64,000 bases of DNA from Anaerolineales bacterium (lineage in GTDB: Bacteria; Chloroflexota; Anaerolineae; 4572-78; J111): positions 62,001 to 126,000 of the forward strand of contig JACKAT010000010.1 in the NCBI GenBank assembly GCA_020634935.1, written 5' to 3'. Positions within the stretch are counted from its first letter, which is position 1. Each line of letters starts with the position of its first letter. The position numbers were made by a program, and so were the translations under genes. The notes under the pieces are model-generated. The model did not search any database. It was not told the DNA's origin and was given only the letters and a program-made list of their open reading frames with translations. This document shows, piece after piece, positions 60,758 to 64,000 of this stretch.

Positions 60758-63322
60758 TTACTCTTCCTGATACCCGTTCGTCGATAGATCATCGTCCCCC
60801 CCGGCTGCGTTTGGTAGCGATACAGTCTCAGTCACGTTGCCATTCGTGGACGCCTGGCTGGGTTTCTGCTTTTTAACCCGTTTATCGTCTTTCGGCGCTA
60901 ACACCGCCGCCGAAGCGACCAGATCGCCCCCTTTGAGATTCATCACCCGAACGCCAGAGGTGGCTCGACCCTGCTGCGAAATGTCTTTGATTGAGGTTCG
61001 CAGGGTAATGCCGTCGCGGGAGATGAGGGTAATATCGCCGTCATCGTACACCACTCGGCACGTCACAATAGCCCCTGTTTTGGTAATGGTTTTAGCCAGC
61101 GTCCGCACCCCACTGCCGTTACGCCGTTGCAGATTGTACTCGCTCAAACGGGTGCGCTTGGCGAACCCTTTCTCGGTCACCACCAGCAAGTCGGCCTCCG
61201 GATCAACCACATCCATCCCGCGCAGTTCGTCATTACCCACCAACCGCATCGCGCCGACGCCGGCGGCGGTGCGCCCCATGGCCCGCACGTCATCTTCGTG
61301 GAAGCGGATGGCTTGCCCGTTCTTTGAGACCAAAATCATCTCGTCATTGCCTTCGGTCAGCTTGACCCAACCCAGCTCATCGTCATTATCCAGCGAAATC
61401 GCAATCAACCCGCTGGGCCGAACCGACTCGAACTCGCTGAGGTTGGTGCGCTTGATGCGCCCTTTGCGGGTGAGCATAATCAGGTATTCGGCCTGATCGA
61501 AATCGGGGACGGCGACCGTGGCCGTGATTTTTTCGTTGGAATCGACGTTGATCAGGTTGACCACGGACACACCTTTGGCGGTGCGGCTGGCATCGGGAAT
61601 TTGCCAGGCTTTCTCGGAATAGACTTTACCTTTATCGGTAAAATAAAGAATCGTATCGAGCGCTCGAGCGGCAAAGAGGAACTCCACCTCATCCTCGTCG
61701 CGAGTAGTCATGCCCATGACCCCGCGTCCCCCCCGCGCTTGAGAGCGATAGGTAACGCTTGGCACGCGCTTAATATACCCCCGCTGGGTAATGGAGATAA
61801 GAACCTCTTCGTCTTTAACCAAATCCTCTTCGTTAAAGTCGCCGGTTTCATCGGCCAAAATGCGAGTGCGGCGCTCGTCGCCGTAACTTTCTTTGAGAGC
61901 GGCCAGGTCTTCTTTTATTAGCCCTAGAATTTTACCCGGATTTGCCAGCAGATCTTCCAGATAGCTGATGGTTTTCATCAACTCCTGGTACTCATCTTCG
62001 ATCTTTTGCCGTTCCAGGGCCGCCAGCCGGCGCAGTTGCATATCCAAGATGGCCTGGGCTTGAACCTCGCTGAGCGAGAAGTTAGCCATCAACTGCGACT
62101 TGGCCGAATCGGTGTCGCTGCTCTCCCGGATGGTTTTGATAATCTGATCCAAATTAGCCAGCGCGATGCGGTACCCTTCCAGAATATGGGCTCGATGGCG
62201 GGCCTTTTCCAGATCGTACTCAGTGCGGCGGGTGATCACATTCTGGCGGTGCTCGATGTAAGCCGTCAGCGCTCGTTTAAGCGGCAGCACTCTGGGCTCG
62301 CCGTCAAGCAGCGCCAGCATGTTGATACCGAAATTCGATTGCAAGGTCGTTTGTTTGTAAAGTTGGTTGAGCACCTTTTTAGGCTGCGCCCCACGCTTCA
62401 ACTCGATCACAATGGCCATACCGGCCCGATCCGACTCGTCGCGCAGGTCGGAAATATCTTTCAGCTTGCCGTCGCGCACCAAATCGGCGATGCGCTCCAG
62501 CAGGGATGATTTATTGACCTGGTAGGGGATCTCGGTCACCACAATCCGATGGCGATTACTGCTCATATCTTCAATTTTGGCCGTGGCCCGCATTGTCACC
62601 TTCCCTTTGCCGGTGGCGTAAGCGGCAATAATGCCCTCGCGGCCCATCAATGAAGCGCCGGTGGGGAAATCGGGGCCTTTGACAAAGTTCATCAAATCTT
62701 CAACGGTCACGTCATCCTGTGTATCGTAATGATCGATCAGGTAAGTGATGGCGTCGCAAATTTCATTGAGGTTATGAGGCGGAATATTGGTCGCCATCCC
62801 CACGGCGATACCCGATGTTCCGTTCAACAGCAAGTTGGGCAAACGAGCCGGCAGCACTTCGGGTTCTTGCAAGCTGCCGTCAAAATTGTCCATCCAATCG
62901 ATGGTATTTTTGTCGATATCGGCCAGCATCTCTTGCGAAATTCGGGATAGGCGGGCTTCGGTATAACGCATGGCGGCGGCGCTGTCACCATCGACACTGC
63001 CAAAGTTGCCCTGCCCATCGATCAGCGGGTAGCGCATGGAAAATTCCTGGGCCATCCGCACCATCGTATCGTAAACCGCGCTGTCGCCGTGGGGGTGATA
63101 TTTCCCCAACACATCCCCCACCACCCGCGCGCTTTTGCGGTAGGCCGTATTATGGCGAATACCCATATCGTGCATGGCGTAAAGAATACGGCGGTGGACC
63201 GGTTTCAGCCCATCCCGCGCGTCAGGCAGCGCTCTGGAAACGATGACGCTCATCGCATAATCCAGGTAGGCCACCTTCATTTCGTTTTCAATATCTACAA
63301 CCTTAATCGTACCAATATCCAT
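60758..63322 (-). CDS. gyrA: DNA gyrase subunit A
   Basis: 854 residues. Breaks and rejoins DNA for negative supercoiling with GyrB. The catalytic tyrosine is Y120 (AAMRYTE). The quinolone region reads YHPHGDSAVYDTMVRMAQ with Ser at 81 and Asp at 85, the sensitive-type residues. The C-terminal pinwheel has the GyrA box as QARGGRGV, which separates it from ParC. The end is an acidic/polar tail. Confidence 0.97.
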   Translation of the reverse strand: MDIGTIKVVDIENEMKVAYLDYAMSVIVSRALPDARDGLKPVHRRILYAMHDMGIRHNTAYRKSARVVGDVLGKYHPHGDSAVYDTMVRMAQEFSMRYPLIDGQGNFGSVDGDSAAAMRYTEARLSRISQEMLADIDKNTIDWMDNFDGSLQEPEVLPARLPNLLLNGTSGIAVGMATNIPPHNLNEICDAITYLIDHYDTQDDVTVEDLMNFVKGPDFPTGASLMGREGIIAAYATGKGKVTMRATAKIEDMSSNRHRIVVTEIPYQVNKSSLLERIADLVRDGKLKDISDLRDESDRAGMAIVIELKRGAQPKKVLNQLYKQTTLQSNFGINMLALLDGEPRVLPLKRALTAYIEHRQNVITRRTEYDLEKARHRAHILEGYRIALANLDQIIKTIRESSDTDSAKSQLMANFSLSEVQAQAILDMQLRRLAALERQKIEDEYQELMKTISYLEDLLANPGKILGLIKEDLAALKESYGDERRTRILADETGDFNEEDLVKDEEVLISITQRGYIKRVPSVTYRSQARGGRGVMGMTTRDEDEVEFLFAARALDTILYFTDKGKVYSEKAWQIPDASRTAKGVSVVNLINVDSNEKITATVAVPDFDQAEYLIMLTRKGRIKRTNLSEFESVRPSGLIAISLDNDDELGWVKLTEGNDEMILVSKNGQAIRFHEDDVRAMGRTAAGVGAMRLVGNDELRGMDVVDPEADLLVVTEKGFAKRTRLSEYNLQRRNGSGVRTLAKTITKTGAIVTCRVVYDDGDITLISRDGITLRTSIKDISQQGRATSGVRVMNLKGGDLVASAAVLAPKDDKRVKKQKPSQASTNGNVTETVSLPNAAGGDDDLSTNGYQEE

Positions 63323-63455
63323 GGAGGTTCTCCAAATTATTTTACCAGAAAATCAAAACACAACACCCTATATTATACCTTAGAACGGTTGTTTGGGCTA
63401 CTTATTAAGCAAGGGGGGTACCGGCTTTATCCGCTAAAAGTGAGTAAAAAGGGGG

Positions 63456-63484
63456 TTGACACACTATTTCTTGTATGATATGAT
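63456..63484 (+). promoter_or_regulatory. Strong sigma70-type promoter
   Basis: TTGACA (63456-63461) and TATGAT (63479-63484) have the ideal 17-base spacer. The downstream gene starts at 63514, so the leader is short. Confidence 0.8.
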
Positions 63485-63513
63485 ACTTGCAGATTTCAAT
63501 TAAGGTAGCTCAA

Positions 63514-63696
63514 ATGTCTAAGAAATTACGCAAACTCATCGAAGCTCAATCGCAAGTAAAAGTGGCCCAACAAGCCCATGACAATAACGTAAATACCATT
63601 GTTTATCCGACGCTCGCAGTTACTTTTGCGAGCTTTTTTTATTTTTATGGCTATTACTTTTGGGACACGATATGGCGCGTTCTGACGGGTGAATGA
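63514..63696 (+). CDS. Small single-pass membrane protein of unknown function
   Basis: 60 residues from the ATG at 63514 (AAGG site). An N-terminal basic amphipathic helix (KKLRKLIEAQSQVKVAQQAH) is followed by one membrane helix (about 31-52, IVYPTLAVTFASFFYFYGYY). Its own strong promoter and terminator frame it, so it is a monocistronic gene. No family recognised. Confidence 0.72.
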   Translation: MSKKLRKLIEAQSQVKVAQQAHDNNVNTIVYPTLAVTFASFFYFYGYYFWDTIWRVLTGE

Positions 63697-63718
63697 CCCG
63701 CAAAATTGGGGAACTTCC

Positions 63719-63746
63719 AGGGCGCGACCATTATCGGTTGCGCCCT
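63719..63746 (+). terminator. Rho-independent terminator of the small membrane protein gene
   Basis: agggcgcgacc (63719-63729) and ggttgcgccct (63736-63746) pair with one G-T pair; tttttgttttt follows. Confidence 0.9.
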
Positions 63747-63834
63747 TTTTGTTTTTGGGGCCAAAGCACCCGCCGGCAATGCCCACGGCCCCCACGACTT
63801 AAATTTAACGAAGAGACAACTATCGAGGAGACTT

Positions 63835-64000
63835 ATGATTATCATTATGAAAATGCAAGCGACCGACCCCGAAACCGACGCCGTCATCACCCGGGTGACC
63901 AAAGAAGGTTTCAAAACGCACGTTTCGGTGGGAGAAGAACGAACGATTATTGGGATTATCGGCGACGAGCGCCTGCTTGATCAAGGGGCGATTAGCCGGA
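63835..64000 (+). CDS. aroF: DAHP synthase (AroF beta-type), 3' truncated
   Basis: The first 55 codons only; the gene continues past the window. The sequence (MIIIMKMQATDPETDAVITR, HVSVGEERTIIGIIGDERLL) matches the N-terminal ferredoxin-like regulatory domain of type I-beta 3-deoxy-7-phosphoheptulonate synthases, the first step of the shikimate pathway. A GAGGAG ribosome site lies 4 bases before the ATG. Confidence 0.85.
   Translation, partial: MIIIMKMQATDPETDAVITRVTKEGFKTHVSVGEERTIIGIIGDERLLDQGAISR

Overview
The window is bacterial, compact and moderately GC-rich. Several gene families and the many intergenic inverted repeats resemble Chloroflexota (Anaerolineae/Caldilineae-like). That placement is an inference from gene content and style; there is no rRNA or marker tree here. 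I see no tRNA, rRNA, CRISPR array or intact insertion sequence. Non-coding DNA is unusually rich in short inverted-repeat elements and tandem arrays.

Layout. 1-4650: a secreted ExeM/NucH-type nuclease (5' truncated) and a secreted 5'-nucleotidase. 4905-8228: HxlR regulator divergent from an aldo/keto reductase, LysE exporter, AraC regulator. 8229-9600: repeat-rich, with two truncated gene fragments joined head-on. 9603-15352: a clock-like cluster of a PAS protein whose C-terminus matches the KaiC-binding domain of KaiA, then kaiB, kaiC, a PAS histidine kinase and a receiver-histidine kinase hybrid. 15443-17608: a probable type II restriction-modification pair. 17708-20150: a gate-domain membrane protein and two tandem arrays. 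20154-23372: BtpA-family protein, large membrane protein, small coiled-coil protein.

23913-35393 is the metabolic core. It holds mutA, mutB, meaB and methylmalonyl-CoA epimerase, then a small operon of unknown function, then a five-gene Na+-pumping methylmalonyl-CoA decarboxylase in the order alpha, delta, epsilon, biotin carrier, beta. Together these interconvert succinyl-CoA and propionyl-CoA and conserve the decarboxylation energy as a sodium gradient.

35437-43686: two large membrane proteins, a DUF4349 lipoprotein, a phosphoesterase and tsaE-tsaB-rimI. 43825-45589: an AT-rich restriction-modification island (NlaIII/IceA-like nuclease plus Dam-class methylase). 45772-52351: Fe-S uracil-DNA glycosylase, NYN nuclease, CNNM transporter, a Rossmann reductase, a class IV aminotransferase and an MFS transporter. 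53168-56858: split aconitase X, EamA transporter and a D-threonine-aldolase-family enzyme, probably one catabolic unit. 56865-63322: housekeeping cdsA-polA and gyrA on the minus strand. 63514-64000: a small membrane protein and the start of a DAHP synthase.

The most interesting item is the 9603-12365 operon, which looks like a complete KaiA/KaiB/KaiC set in what is probably a non-cyanobacterium, with a PAS domain in place of the usual KaiA N-terminal domain.
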